A DNA stretch of 24,547 nucleotides from Clostridia bacterium. GTDB taxonomy: Bacteria > Bacillota > Clostridia > Monoglobales > Monoglobaceae. Position numbers and translations under genes: made by a program. Positions within the stretch are counted from its first letter, which is position 1; each line of letters begins with the position of its first letter. The notes beneath the pieces were generated by a model that saw only the letters and a program-made list of their open reading frames with translations, made no database searches and was not told where the DNA came from. The stretch is from assembly GCA_900769795.1 (NCBI GenBank), contig CAAGHZ010000007.1, positions 1 to 24,547 on the forward strand, written 5' to 3'. Below, piece by piece: positions 15,157 through 23,471 of the stretch.

Positions 15157-16323
15157 TTATAATTTAGCCCATTTGGTAAGAGCTTTGATAAACATTTGCG
15201 CTATGCTTATTTTGGGTATGTCCTCAGATGCGCAGATATCACGTCTTGCAATCTCTGTGCCATCTATTGTGTAGATTATGTCGCCAAGTTTGCTGCCGTT
15301 TTCAACCGGGGCGACAATTGTGTCAGATATCTCAAATCTTGTCTCAATTTTGTCAAGATTACCCTTTTTAACTATAAATCCATTACCGCTGATTTTCGGG
15401 AGGATTTGCTCCTTTGTGCCACCTGTAATATTGACATACGGAACAGAGATATCGAGCACATCATCCTTTGCAACCTCATAGTTTGCAAAGCCATAGTCAA
15501 GAAGCGACGTGGCGGATGAAAATCTATCTGCGGTAGATGGGGCGCAGAGAACAACCGCAATCAGTTGCATTTCATCTCGCTTAGCAGAAGCGGCAAGGCA
15601 GTATTTTGCCGCACTTGTTGAACCTGTCTTGAGCCCATTTGCACCATTGTAAAAACGAATAAGTTTGTTGGTGTTAGAAAGGCCAAAAGCGCCGTTCCTG
15701 AGGCTGTCCATCCATATTGTTGTGTAATCAAAAACTTTACTGTGATTTAAGAGCTCTCTTGATATAATGGCCACATCTTTTGCGCTGCTGTAATGCTCAT
15801 TTGTTTCGTCAAGACCGTTACAGTTGATAAAGTGAGTGTTAAGACATCCGAGTTCCTTGGCGCGGTTGTTCATCTTTTCTACAAAGGCCGCCTCGCTGCC
15901 TGAGATAAACTCTGCCATGGCAACGGCCGCATCGTTGCCCGATGCGATAACGATGGCCTTTAGCATATCATCAACAGACATTTGCTCTCCAACTTCCAGA
16001 AAAACCTGAGAGCCACCCATGGAAGCGGCCCTTTCGCTGACAGTGACCATATCATTCGTACTGATTTTCCCATTGTCGAGGGCTTCCATAATCAAAAGAA
16101 TTGTCATTACCTTTGTGACGCTTGCAATGTTAAGCCTCTCGTCCGGGTTTAGTTCGTATAAAACCTCGCCTGTGGATTGTTCCATTAAGATTCCTGACTT
16201 TGCGTTTATAAGGCGTGCAGAGACATCGGTGTCAACCTGAGTCGCACTCTCGCTAAATACACAAAGAGGCATGATAAAATTGAAGATAAGTATGAGGCAT
16301 ATAGCTTTTTTAAAAAGCTTCAT
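15157..16323 (-). CDS. dacF: D-alanyl-D-alanine carboxypeptidase (DacF-like penicillin-binding protein)
   Basis: The 388-aa exported serine peptidase trims the terminal D-Ala from peptidoglycan stem peptides. A signal peptide (KKAICLILIFNFIMPLCVFS) ends near residue 25. The three penicillin-binding motifs are SVTK (68-71, catalytic Ser68), SGN (in IASGNDAAVA) and KTG (in NGLKTGST). A C-terminal beta domain of PBP5 type follows (about 285 on). It ends in a short amphipathic segment (MFIKALTKWAKL), suitable for peripheral membrane attachment. I chose ATG 16323, 9 nt after AGGA; an ATG two codons upstream is only 3 nt from it. The assignment to DacF rather than DacA/DacB is by general resemblance. 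Confidence 0.9.
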   Translation of the reverse strand: MKLFKKAICLILIFNFIMPLCVFSESATQVDTDVSARLINAKSGILMEQSTGEVLYELNPDERLNIASVTKVMTILLIMEALDNGKISTNDMVTVSERAASMGGSQVFLEVGEQMSVDDMLKAIVIASGNDAAVAMAEFISGSEAAFVEKMNNRAKELGCLNTHFINCNGLDETNEHYSSAKDVAIISRELLNHSKVFDYTTIWMDSLRNGAFGLSNTNKLIRFYNGANGLKTGSTSAAKYCLAASAKRDEMQLIAVVLCAPSTADRFSSATSLLDYGFANYEVAKDDVLDISVPYVNITGGTKEQILPKISGNGFIVKKGNLDKIETRFEISDTIVAPVENGSKLGDIIYTIDGTEIARRDICASEDIPKISIAQMFIKALTKWAKL

Positions 16324-16346
16324 AAACATTTTCCTTTCTTGATTAC

Positions 16347-16368
16347 AAATTGTATTTTAATACAATTT
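16347..16368. repeat. 22-nt perfect palindrome upstream of dacF
   Basis: AAATTGTATT-TT-AATACAATTT lies 23 nt before the dacF start, within its likely leader or promoter. The symmetry suits a dimeric regulator or a short AT hairpin. No known operator was recognised. Confidence 0.45.
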
Positions 16369-16443
16369 ATGCCCTTAAAAGAAATTTATACCGCATGTTT
16401 TTTTGTATTATTTCAAAACTTTGATTACAAAAGTGTTACCTGC

Positions 16444-16472
16444 TTGCAATTTATATTGATAAAGGTTATAAT
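16444..16472 (+). promoter_or_regulatory. Promoter of the membrane protein - acpS - alr gene set
   Basis: TTGCAA (16444-16449), 17 nt, perfect TATAAT (16467-16472). It lies 54 nt before the start codon at 16527 and probably drives the genes up to alr. Confidence 0.72.
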
Positions 16473-16526
16473 ATATTTGGGATATAATATGCCCACACAA
16501 AGAGTAAACTGACGGAGATGGCAGAA

Positions 16527-17045
16527 ATGGATTTTTTTGTAGAACAATTGGTAAAAAGAAAAAGGACATCATCTGATTATGTCAAAGTGATTATTTGCCT
16601 GATTGCGGCTGTTGTGATTGTAGCGGTTATGCTTGTTTCGATTGTTACGGTGATAAGCCCCTTTGTATTTCTGATAGGCATACTTCTTATACTTTTTTTG
16701 AACAAATTGCGTGAGACTATCAATGTTGAATACGAATATTGTTTTACCAATGGGGCGCTTGATGTTGACAAGATAATTGCGGCAAATCGCAGAGGCAGAA
16801 TGGTTGATATAAACGCAAGAGAGATAGAACTTATGGGAACAAGAAAAAACCCTGACTTTAGACGATATTTAGAGGATCGCGGTATAGAAAAGGTTTATGC
16901 TTGCTCATCAGTCGACGGTGACAATGTCTGCTTTGTAATATATGATGCAGACGGCAAGAGGAAGATGCTTTTGTTTAGCCCCAACGATAAAATAAAAGAG
17001 GGGTTTGCAAGATATAATCCAAGAAAAGTAAATTTAGACGATTAG
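16527..17045 (+). CDS. Small two-helix membrane protein, DUF6106-like
   Basis: The 172-aa protein opens MDFFVEQLVKRKRTSSDYV. It has two adjacent membrane helices (about residues 17-55, an Ile/Val-rich hairpin split near VISPF), then a soluble domain of about 115 residues with the conserved-looking stretch EYEYCFTNGALDVDKIIAANRR and a charged tail. I think it belongs to the DUF6106 group of Clostridia, from memory and unchecked; function unknown. I chose the ATG at 16527, 9 nt after CGGAG; the ATG at 16518 touches that site. It is 10 bp upstream of acpS-nnrD and may be co-transcribed with the cell-wall and cofactor genes. Confidence 0.75.
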   Translation: MDFFVEQLVKRKRTSSDYVKVIICLIAAVVIVAVMLVSIVTVISPFVFLIGILLILFLNKLRETINVEYEYCFTNGALDVDKIIAANRRGRMVDINAREIELMGTRKNPDFRRYLEDRGIEKVYACSSVDGDNVCFVIYDADGKRKMLLFSPNDKIKEGFARYNPRKVNLDD

Positions 17046-17055
17046 GAAGATTATA

Positions 17056-18279
17056 ATGATAAAAATTGGAACAGACATAGCTGAGATTGAAAGATTTTCT
17101 GAAATGAAAAATCTCGAAGCTTTTGTTGAGCGTATCTTTACGGAGCGGGAGAGAGAATATTTTGCTTCTCTTAAAAACCCAACAGAGAGTATAGCGGGCA
17201 GTTTTGCTGCAAAGGAAGCGTTTTCTAAATATCTTGGCAGTGGGTTCCGTGGATTTGGCTTTTTGGATGTTGAGATTCTTCGCAGTGAAGAGGGAAAACC
17301 ATACATTTGCTTCAGGGGCAGAGAGGTTGCCGCAGATGTAAGCATAAGCCATTCTAAAACAAATGCGATTGCGGTTGTCTGCGGAGAGGAATTTGCCGCA
17401 GAGGAGGCGAGGTTAGGCTTGCTTAAATCGTACGCAAAGCTTTTGCCACAGAGGTATCCTGATATGAACAAGGGTGATTGCGGCAAGGTTTTTGTTATAG
17501 CCGGGTCAGTCGGCATGGTAGGTGCGGCATGCCTTTGTGCAAGGGCGACAATGCGCTCGGGCAGTGGACTTGTTACACTGGGAGTGCCTCAGTGCGTTCA
17601 GCCTCAGGCGGCTGTGAAACTTGATGAGGTTATGACGATGCCCCTGCCATGCAGAGATGGTGAACTCTGTACGGATGCGACGGAGCAGATTATGGAAAAA
17701 GTAAAAAAGTGTGATGTATGTGCTGTAGGTCCGGGCCTTGGACGCAGTGATGATATAAAAGAGATCTTGAAGGCGTTGCTAAATCAAAACACACCTCTTG
17801 TTATTGATGCAGACGGGCTCAATGCAATAGCGCATGATATGAGCGTCTTAAAAGAGAAAAATTGTTCTGTTGTTATTACGCCGCACCCGGGAGAGATGGC
17901 GAGGCTTACAGGATTATCAATAGAAGAGGTTGAACAAGACCGAGAGGGCGTCGCAAAAAAATTTGCCAAGGAATATGATGCAGTTGTTGTGCTTAAGGGA
18001 CACAGAACTGTTATAGCATCTCCTGACGAAGAGGTGCATATAAATGAAAGCGGAAATAGTGGAATGGCAAGCGGCGGCATGGGAGATGTGCTGACGGGTG
18101 TTATAGCATCATTGGTAGGTCAGGGAAAAGAAGTGTATGATGCAGCGGTGCTTGGAGTGTTTGTTCATGGCCTTGCAGGCGATATGGTTGCAGAGGATAT
18201 TGGAGAGTTCGGGTTAGTTGCAGGAGATGTTGCAGAAAAACTACCTTTTGCCATAAAAGAGCTTACAGGTGTAATATAG
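17056..18279 (+). CDS. acpS-nnrD: Fusion of holo-ACP synthase (AcpS) and NAD(P)HX dehydratase (NnrD)
   Basis: This is a single 407-aa reading frame. Residues 1-112 are AcpS, which transfers phosphopantetheine from CoA to acyl carrier protein: GTDIAEIERF with Asp7, AAKEAFSK with Glu54, and SISHSKT at 97-102. A linker of about 20 residues leads to residues 130-407, the ribokinase-like dehydratase that repairs hydrated NAD(P)H: GKVFVIAGSVGMVGAA (143-158), DADGLNAI (251-258), TPHPGEMARLTG (275-286), and GGMGDVLTG at 340-348, with the probable catalytic Asp344. The epimerase (YjeF N) domain that usually precedes NnrD is absent. In many Firmicutes acpS and the epimerase-dehydratase gene are neighbours, so the fusion fits that order. 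AAGGAAG-like sequence precedes the ATG. alr follows by 23 bp. Confidence 0.93.
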   Translation: MIKIGTDIAEIERFSEMKNLEAFVERIFTEREREYFASLKNPTESIAGSFAAKEAFSKYLGSGFRGFGFLDVEILRSEEGKPYICFRGREVAADVSISHSKTNAIAVVCGEEFAAEEARLGLLKSYAKLLPQRYPDMNKGDCGKVFVIAGSVGMVGAACLCARATMRSGSGLVTLGVPQCVQPQAAVKLDEVMTMPLPCRDGELCTDATEQIMEKVKKCDVCAVGPGLGRSDDIKEILKALLNQNTPLVIDADGLNAIAHDMSVLKEKNCSVVITPHPGEMARLTGLSIEEVEQDREGVAKKFAKEYDAVVVLKGHRTVIASPDEEVHINESGNSGMASGGMGDVLTGVIASLVGQGKEVYDAAVLGVFVHGLAGDMVAEDIGEFGLVAGDVAEKLPFAIKELTGVI

Positions 18280-18302
18280 TTTGTATAAAGGAAGTATAGA
18301 GT

Positions 18303-19502
18303 ATGAAATACAATGGCAGAGCATGGGCCGAAATAAATCTTGATGCAATAAAAAACAATATTATAAATATTCGGGATTACGTTAGTCCGTCGGCAAAGAT
18401 ATTGGGTGTTGTAAAAGCAGATGCATACGGGCATGGATTCTTTGAAGTGGCACAAACTCTTTTGGAAAACGGAGCGGATGCCTTGGCTGTGGCGTGTATT
18501 GATGAAGCGGTACAACTTCGCAGATGTGGCATAGAATGTCCGATTTTGATTCTGGGATACAGCGATATAAATGATGCCGAGGATATTGTTAAAAATGATA
18601 TTACTACGGCGTGCTATGAAATTTCTTTGGCAAAGGCTTTATCAGAGACAGCCCAAAGACACGATAAAAAAGCTAAAGTCCATATTAAAGTTGACACAGG
18701 CATGGGAAGAATCGGATACCAATATACAAGCGATGCGGAAGTCAACGCCAATACGGTTGAAGAAATATTAAGTATAGCGAAGTTGCCAAACGTTGAGGTG
18801 GAGGGAATATTTACTCACTTCTCTGTGGCTGACGAGAATGATGATGAGTACACCCATATGCAGTTTGACAGATTTTGCGGATTGTGTGAAGAACTTGAAA
18901 AAAGGGGACTTAGCATAAAAATCAGACATTGCTGCAACAGTGCGGCGCTTATTCGCTTCCCGGAGATGCACCTTGACATGGTAAGACCGGGAATTATACT
19001 CTATGGTCACAGGGCATCCGATTTTGTAGATTGCGAAAAGCTTTCTCTTGAACCGGCTATGCAGTTTAAGGCAAAAATAACAAATTTAAAAATGGTAGAA
19101 TCGGGTAGCGGTATTAGTTATGGCAAGAAGTTTGTCGCAGATAAACCAAGCGGGATTGCCACTATTCCGGTAGGATATGCAGATGGATATTCAAGAGTTT
19201 TGTCCGGCAAGGCGCAGGTAATTGTAGATGGAAAATTGTGTGATATTGTCGGAAATATTTGTATGGACCAATGTATGATTGATGTCACCGATGTCAATAC
19301 TATTAATATCGGCGACGAAGTCATTTTGTTTGGCAGAGGTGATAATATAGAATTACCGGTAGAGAGCCTCGCTGAAAAAATGGGGACTATCAATTATGAA
19401 ATCCTTTGTATGGTAGGTAAGAGAATTCCAAGGGTTTATTTTAAAGATGGAATAGTACAAAACACCCATAGTTATCTTTTGGATTCTCCTGTTGCAGATT
19501 GA
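18303..19502 (+). CDS. alr: Alanine racemase
   Basis: This 399-aa PLP enzyme makes D-alanine for peptidoglycan. The PLP lysine is Lys38 in VVKADAYGHG. The barrel motif VDTGMGRIGY and the C-terminal catalytic region (GSGISYGKKF, then GNICMDQCMIDV) are present. Length is slightly above the usual 370-390 residues because of a C-terminal tail (IVQNTHSYLLDSPVAD). AAGGAAG lies upstream of the ATG. It follows acpS-nnrD by 23 bp and precedes mazF after a structured 140-nt gap, a conserved Firmicutes neighbourhood. D-Ala made here also feeds the peptide ends removed by the DacF-like enzyme across the divergent gap. Confidence 0.96.
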   Translation: MKYNGRAWAEINLDAIKNNIINIRDYVSPSAKILGVVKADAYGHGFFEVAQTLLENGADALAVACIDEAVQLRRCGIECPILILGYSDINDAEDIVKNDITTACYEISLAKALSETAQRHDKKAKVHIKVDTGMGRIGYQYTSDAEVNANTVEEILSIAKLPNVEVEGIFTHFSVADENDDEYTHMQFDRFCGLCEELEKRGLSIKIRHCCNSAALIRFPEMHLDMVRPGIILYGHRASDFVDCEKLSLEPAMQFKAKITNLKMVESGSGISYGKKFVADKPSGIATIPVGYADGYSRVLSGKAQVIVDGKLCDIVGNICMDQCMIDVTDVNTINIGDEVILFGRGDNIELPVESLAEKMGTINYEILCMVGKRIPRVYFKDGIVQNTHSYLLDSPVAD

Positions 19503-19509
19503 TTTCAGG

Positions 19510-19630
19510 TTGTTTTGGCCGTACATAATCACAAGTTCGTTTGCCGCAAGTTTGTCCTTTGATTATGTACCAAAACAAGTCAGGCTGCGTATAATACTGA
19601 TGAGAGCGAAGGACACAATTTAACTTGCGG
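19510..19630 (+). promoter_or_regulatory. Structured gap between alr and mazF with possible RBS-masking pairing
   Basis: TTGTTTTG (19510-19517) and GTACATAATCA (19521-19531) pair with TGATTATGTAC (19560-19570) and CAAAACAA (19571-19578), a 19-bp stem with one 3-nt bulge. In its loop, CCGCAAGT (19544-19551) is the exact complement of ACTTGCGG (19623-19630), which overlaps the mazF ribosome binding site, and TGTCC (19553-19557) complements GGACA (19611-19615). A TATAAT at 19590-19595 has no good -35 box. The stem lacks a T-run on the plus strand. It could control mazF expression, act as a processing site, or be a remnant of a small mobile repeat. Confidence 0.55.
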
Positions 19631-19642
19631 AGTGTGAAAACA

Positions 19643-19987
19643 TTGGTAGTAAAAAGAGGAGATATATATTATGCGGATTTAAGTCCGGTTATTGGCTCTG
19701 AACAAGGAGGAGTAAGACCTGTGTTGATTATTCAAAATGACATAGGCAACAGATATAGTCCGACTGTGATTGCTACGGCTATTACATCACAGATAAACAA
19801 AACAAAAATGCCGACGCATATAGAGATAGATGCAGGTGGATTTGGATTGTCAAAGGATTCGGTTGTTCTGGCTGAACAGATAAGGACTATTGATAAAAAG
19901 AGGCTTAAGGAAAAAATTGGACACATTGATGGTAGCCTGATGGATAAGGTCAATGAAGCTCTTGAAATTTCCTTTGGTCTGACTTAA
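19643..19987 (+). CDS. mazF: MazF/EndoA-type mRNA interferase, no adjacent antitoxin
   Basis: The 114-aa toxin-family RNase cleaves single-stranded RNA at short specific sites. Family signs are VKRGDIYYADLSPVIGSEQG at the N-terminus, RPVLIIQND, then TAITSQINK and a C-terminal KIGHIDGSLMDKVNEAL helix; the Arg and Thr active-site positions are present. I chose the TTG at 19643, 10 nt after CGGAG, because it gives the usual MVVKRG start and a length near 116 aa; TTG 19625 precedes the ribosome site and GTG 19634 abuts it. In Bacillus and many clostridia a CopG-type antitoxin gene (ndoAI) lies between alr and this gene. Here there is no room for one. Confidence 0.92.
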   Translation: MVVKRGDIYYADLSPVIGSEQGGVRPVLIIQNDIGNRYSPTVIATAITSQINKTKMPTHIEIDAGGFGLSKDSVVLAEQIRTIDKKRLKEKIGHIDGSLMDKVNEALEISFGLT

Positions 19988-20036
19988 AATAATAAACAGA
20001 TAATAATTAAACTTTTATATACTTAGGAGGATTACC

Positions 20037-20513
20037 ATGAAAAAAAGAAGTCTATTAAGAATCGGAATTATTCTTGGTCTGTGCATTGCTATTGCAAGTA
20101 CCATAATTGTATTTTCTGAGCCGGGTGGTACAGATGACCCTGTTGTAACAAAGAGTTATATAGTTGATAAGGTTATCCCTGAGATTAAAGCATATATTGA
20201 CAAGCAATTAGGGATTATCCCATCAGATGGAAGTATTACTGCCAGCCCGACGGCGTTTGATGTAGTAAGCGTAAACAAGGGACAGAGTATAATAGGTGAT
20301 GCCGGAACAGAGATGATTCTGCGTATGGGCAAGGGGACAATTATTGCAACGCAGAAAGGTGGTCTTGCCGACACAACAGCAGGGTATGACCTTTCTAACG
20401 GAACAGCAATGCCGTCAAATCACTTATTGATTATTCCTGTTGCAGACGGAAGAGGATTTAGCGCTGATACTGATGTTCTTGTAATGGTAAAGGGCGGATA
20501 TACAATTAAATAA
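20037..20513 (+). CDS. Exported or membrane-anchored protein of unknown function
   Basis: The 158-aa protein starts after a perfect AGGAGG. It has a Lys/Arg-rich start and one hydrophobic segment (IGIILGLCIAIASTIIVFS, residues 8-26), so it is either secreted or anchored with its bulk outside. The outer part contains VVTKSYIVDKVIPEIKAYID, possibly a short helical stalk, and then a compact Gly-rich region (about 75-158: VVSVNKGQSIIGDAGTEMIL, KGGLADTTAGYDL, NHLLIIPVADGRGF). I recall similar exported clostridial proteins but no established function. No cell-wall sorting signal is seen. It is 49 bp downstream of mazF with its own ribosome site and terminator. Confidence 0.8.
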   Translation: MKKRSLLRIGIILGLCIAIASTIIVFSEPGGTDDPVVTKSYIVDKVIPEIKAYIDKQLGIIPSDGSITASPTAFDVVSVNKGQSIIGDAGTEMILRMGKGTIIATQKGGLADTTAGYDLSNGTAMPSNHLLIIPVADGRGFSADTDVLVMVKGGYTIK

Positions 20514-20517
20514 TAAA

Positions 20518-20549
20518 AAGCCAATGTCTTAAAGACATTGGCTTCTTTG
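20518..20549. terminator. Bidirectional terminator between convergent genes
   Basis: AAGCCAATGTCT (20518-20529) pairs with AGACATTGGCTT (20533-20544). The plus strand continues TCTTTGTT and the minus strand TTTTATTA, so it can end transcripts from both the exported-protein gene and mgtE. Confidence 0.85.
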
Positions 20550-21938
20550 TTATAATCCTAAAATCCAGGTTGAGATATTAAAGAAAATCAAAACCGAGCA
20601 AGTATCAAGGATAGTAGAAAGTAGTGGCGCCGCCATCAGTGCGGGGTCAATTTTTACCTTCTTGGCAAGCATAGGAAGGATACATCCGAGGCATTTTGCC
20701 AGGAGGACTGTTCCTATAAGGCTAAGCCCTGAAACCAGAGCAAGTTTTGAAACTGATATTTGTTCAAGTACGTCCTGATTATTATGATACATAATAAATA
20801 CTCTGATAGCGTTTACAATTGCAAGGGCTGTGCCTGTAAGCATAGAAACTTTACATTCTTTAAAAAGCACCTTAAAAAAGTCTTTGAACTTTATTTCGTC
20901 AAGAGCGAGACCGCGAATTACCATGGTTGAACTCTGCGAACCGCAGTTTCCGCCTGTACCCATAAGCATCGGAACAAAAGCAACCAATATTGGTATACTT
21001 ATAAAGGCATCTTCGTAGTACTGGATTATACTGCCTGTTATAGTCGCAGACAACATAAGGAACAAAAGCCAGGTTATACGGTTTTTTGCGTGAACGGTTG
21101 CCGGTGTCTTGAGGTAACTTTCTTCACTCGGCATAATAGCCGCCATCTTTGCAATATCCTCTGTGTTCTCTTCCTGAATGACGTCAATAGCATCATCGAC
21201 TGTGACAATGCCGACTAAACGTTCTTCAGCGTCAACAACAGGGATAGCCAGAAAGTCGTACTTGTCAAACATTCTTGCAACGTTTTCTTTATCATCAAGG
21301 GTATTTACATAGATGATGTTTGTTTCCATTATGTCTTCAATAGCGGCAGAACTGTCTGCCAAAAGAAGTTCTTTTACAGATAAAATACCGATAAGACGGC
21401 GTGAGGCATCTGTGACATAACATGTGTAGATTGTCTCTTTGTCAACGCCTATTCTTCTTATGCGGTCAAAGGATTGGGCAACGGTCATATGCTTTTTAAG
21501 GTCTACATATTCCGTTGTCATTATGCTTCCTGCACTGTCTTTGGGATACTTTAAAAGTTCGTTTATACTTTTGCGCATTTCAGGGTCGGCGTGTTTTAGG
21601 ATACGTTTTACTACAACGGCGGGCATCTCTTCTACAAGGTCAACGGCGTCGTCGACGTAAAGCTCGTTGATGACTTCGCTAAGCTCTCTGTCAGAGAATG
21701 CCGAAATCAAAATTTCCTGTTCGTCAGGGTCCATCTCAACGAAGGTTTCTGTGGCAAGCTCCTTGGGAAGAAGCCTGAATAAAAGAGGCAATTCATCTTC
21801 GGGCAGATCTCCAAACAGTATGGCGATATCTGCAGGATTAATGTCTACAAGCATATTTCGGACTAATCCGTACTTCTTTTCTTTTAAAAGCTCTTCAAGT
21901 TCTTCGATGAGCTGTTCTTCTCTGATTTCTTCTTCCAC
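20550..21938 (-). CDS. mgtE: Magnesium transporter MgtE
   Basis: This 462-aa Mg2+-gated channel lies in the cytoplasmic membrane. The N-terminal helical superhelix domain (about 1-125; VDINPADIAILFGDLPEDE, MDPDEQEILISAFSDREL) and two CBS domains (about 130-250; MTTEYVDLKKHMTV and VVDAEERLVGIVTVDDAID) sense magnesium. Five membrane helices follow (about 285-460), with the pore motif GTGGNCGSQSSTMVIRG. All family domains are complete. The start was set at GTG 21938, after GGAGGTG; the upstream GTG at 21947 lies inside that ribosome site. No M-box riboswitch fits in the 54-bp gap, so it may share transcription with the glycosidase genes upstream or use a promoter I cannot see. Confidence 0.95.
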   Translation of the reverse strand: MEEEIREEQLIEELEELLKEKKYGLVRNMLVDINPADIAILFGDLPEDELPLLFRLLPKELATETFVEMDPDEQEILISAFSDRELSEVINELYVDDAVDLVEEMPAVVVKRILKHADPEMRKSINELLKYPKDSAGSIMTTEYVDLKKHMTVAQSFDRIRRIGVDKETIYTCYVTDASRRLIGILSVKELLLADSSAAIEDIMETNIIYVNTLDDKENVARMFDKYDFLAIPVVDAEERLVGIVTVDDAIDVIQEENTEDIAKMAAIMPSEESYLKTPATVHAKNRITWLLFLMLSATITGSIIQYYEDAFISIPILVAFVPMLMGTGGNCGSQSSTMVIRGLALDEIKFKDFFKVLFKECKVSMLTGTALAIVNAIRVFIMYHNNQDVLEQISVSKLALVSGLSLIGTVLLAKCLGCILPMLAKKVKIDPALMAAPLLSTILDTCSVLIFFNISTWILGL

Positions 21939-21992
21939 AAAAATCACCTCCGATAGTTTTCAACAAATGCAGTACCGCTCAGGAGTGGCATG

Positions 21993-23456
21993 CTATTTTT
22001 GGGTTATCAAAATGTCTTTTGAACTGTTTTTGTCAAAAGTAATTTTGTAACAGGTGTCATTAATCCATAGGTTATCTACCTTGAAGTAATCCCAGTGCTT
22101 TGGGATTTTCGGGTTTACAGTAAGTTCCCCGTTTTCTGATTTTATACCCAAAAGACCATTAAGAACAATATTACAGAAAGTGGAATGGTTATAGTCTTTG
22201 CCTCTTTCAAATCCACCTTTTTCTTCGGGCCAGTCACGGCCAAGAAGTATATCTCTGCTACTCCATTCATTGGTTATGGGGTGCTTAACCTCATCGATCC
22301 AGCAAATATCTTTGCCGTTTGGCAGAGTCAGGCTATGGCTTTTGGCGTAGTCTCTTAGCATATCATAAAAATCGTCATTATCTATTGTGTTCTGGTTATA
22401 ATTATTGAGCAGACTTATCACAGAGTTCAGCACCTGTGATGTGGCAAATGGCCATATATAGCCGTTCCACAGACATTCGTGGTCTTTTTCGTATAAGAAG
22501 CGGGGATGTCTCTGCTCGGCGGTTGTAAGACCATATTCGGTTTTAAAACCGTCGGGATTTTTAAGCTCCGCAAATGCTTTGTCAAAGCCCTCGGGAGCAA
22601 GGTTGAAGCCCCAGGGGATGTAACCGATAAGTTCTCTTGCGTTCTGTGTGGGAACAATGTCAGAAACAGACGGATTTATATATGTCTCGTCATCTTTGTG
22701 AATAGCCTTGTAAAATTCACCATCCCACATAACAGATGTGATTTTTTCTTTTATATCAGTATATTTTTCAAAGTATTCTTCAGATAATTCTTCTTTGCCT
22801 GCTAATTTTGCGAATTTTGAAATTGCATAGGCATTTGCCGCCATATAAGAGTTTAGGCTAGGTCTTATACCCTTGCGCGACTTAAGGTCCACAGGAGTGC
22901 CGCTAATGCTGTACTCCATCGCGTCATTGTTGTCGATAGACCAGAAAAGACCACATTCGGTCATATGCTCGTCCTCGGTTTTCTTATAAAAGTTTACAAG
23001 TAAATCAAGGTTTTCGATGCCAAAGCTAAAGTCGTTTATATGGTTACAAAGTTCGTATGTTGAGTATATTATCCAGCTACTGTATAAATATGTCTTACTT
23101 TTTTCGTCAAGCCAGAACTTTATGTAGTTTTTGAGAATTTCGCTGCCGCATTTAAGCCATTTTCCCTCTGAAACATGGTGGCCTGCCGCCGCAATTATTG
23201 TGTTATGAAGGCCTGCCCATCTGACAGGCGGCAAAAATTCGGTTATTAAAGTTCCATCGGCTGTAGTTTTTATATGTTTTCTAAAGGTCCACCAACGAAA
23301 ATAATAAACCTCTTCTATAAGTTTGTCGGGAATGTCGATAAGAGGAATGTTCTCTATGAGCCACTCGTTTGCATGGGCGTTGTCTATGGCTTGCTTATAA
23401 TGCTCGTTATCATCATTGTTAAATTTAGAGACATATTGCAAAAGAATATTTTTCAT
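21993..23456 (-). CDS. Six-hairpin glycoside hydrolase, MGH1/GH63-like
   Basis: The 487-aa protein has no signal peptide, so it likely acts in the cytoplasm on imported oligosaccharides. The helical barrel style is seen in YYFRWWTFRKHI near residue 50, PPVRWAGLHNTIIAAAGHH (about 75-95), ECGLFWSIDNNDAMEYSISG, RPSLNSYMAANAYAI, and CLWNGYIWPFATSQVLNSVI. These aromatic- and acid-rich patterns match the (alpha/alpha)6 glycosidases annotated as MGH1-like or GH63-like. The catalytic acids are probably among the Asp/Glu of these motifs, but I cannot name them firmly. Substrate is unknown. It starts at an ATG after AAGGAG, 15 bp downstream of the GH30 gene, so the two likely work on the same glycan. 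Confidence 0.72.
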   Translation of the reverse strand: MKNILLQYVSKFNNDDNEHYKQAIDNAHANEWLIENIPLIDIPDKLIEEVYYFRWWTFRKHIKTTADGTLITEFLPPVRWAGLHNTIIAAAGHHVSEGKWLKCGSEILKNYIKFWLDEKSKTYLYSSWIIYSTYELCNHINDFSFGIENLDLLVNFYKKTEDEHMTECGLFWSIDNNDAMEYSISGTPVDLKSRKGIRPSLNSYMAANAYAISKFAKLAGKEELSEEYFEKYTDIKEKITSVMWDGEFYKAIHKDDETYINPSVSDIVPTQNARELIGYIPWGFNLAPEGFDKAFAELKNPDGFKTEYGLTTAEQRHPRFLYEKDHECLWNGYIWPFATSQVLNSVISLLNNYNQNTIDNDDFYDMLRDYAKSHSLTLPNGKDICWIDEVKHPITNEWSSRDILLGRDWPEEKGGFERGKDYNHSTFCNIVLNGLLGIKSENGELTVNPKIPKHWDYFKVDNLWINDTCYKITFDKNSSKDILITQK

Positions 23457-23471
23457 TTTATCTCCTTCTTT

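Noticed and set aside
19503..19642. Small antitoxin gene before mazF
   Set aside because: No reading frame of adequate length exists in the gap, and the sequence is taken up by inverted repeats.
21939..21992. Magnesium-sensing M-box before mgtE
   Set aside because: The 54-bp gap is far too short for that riboswitch.
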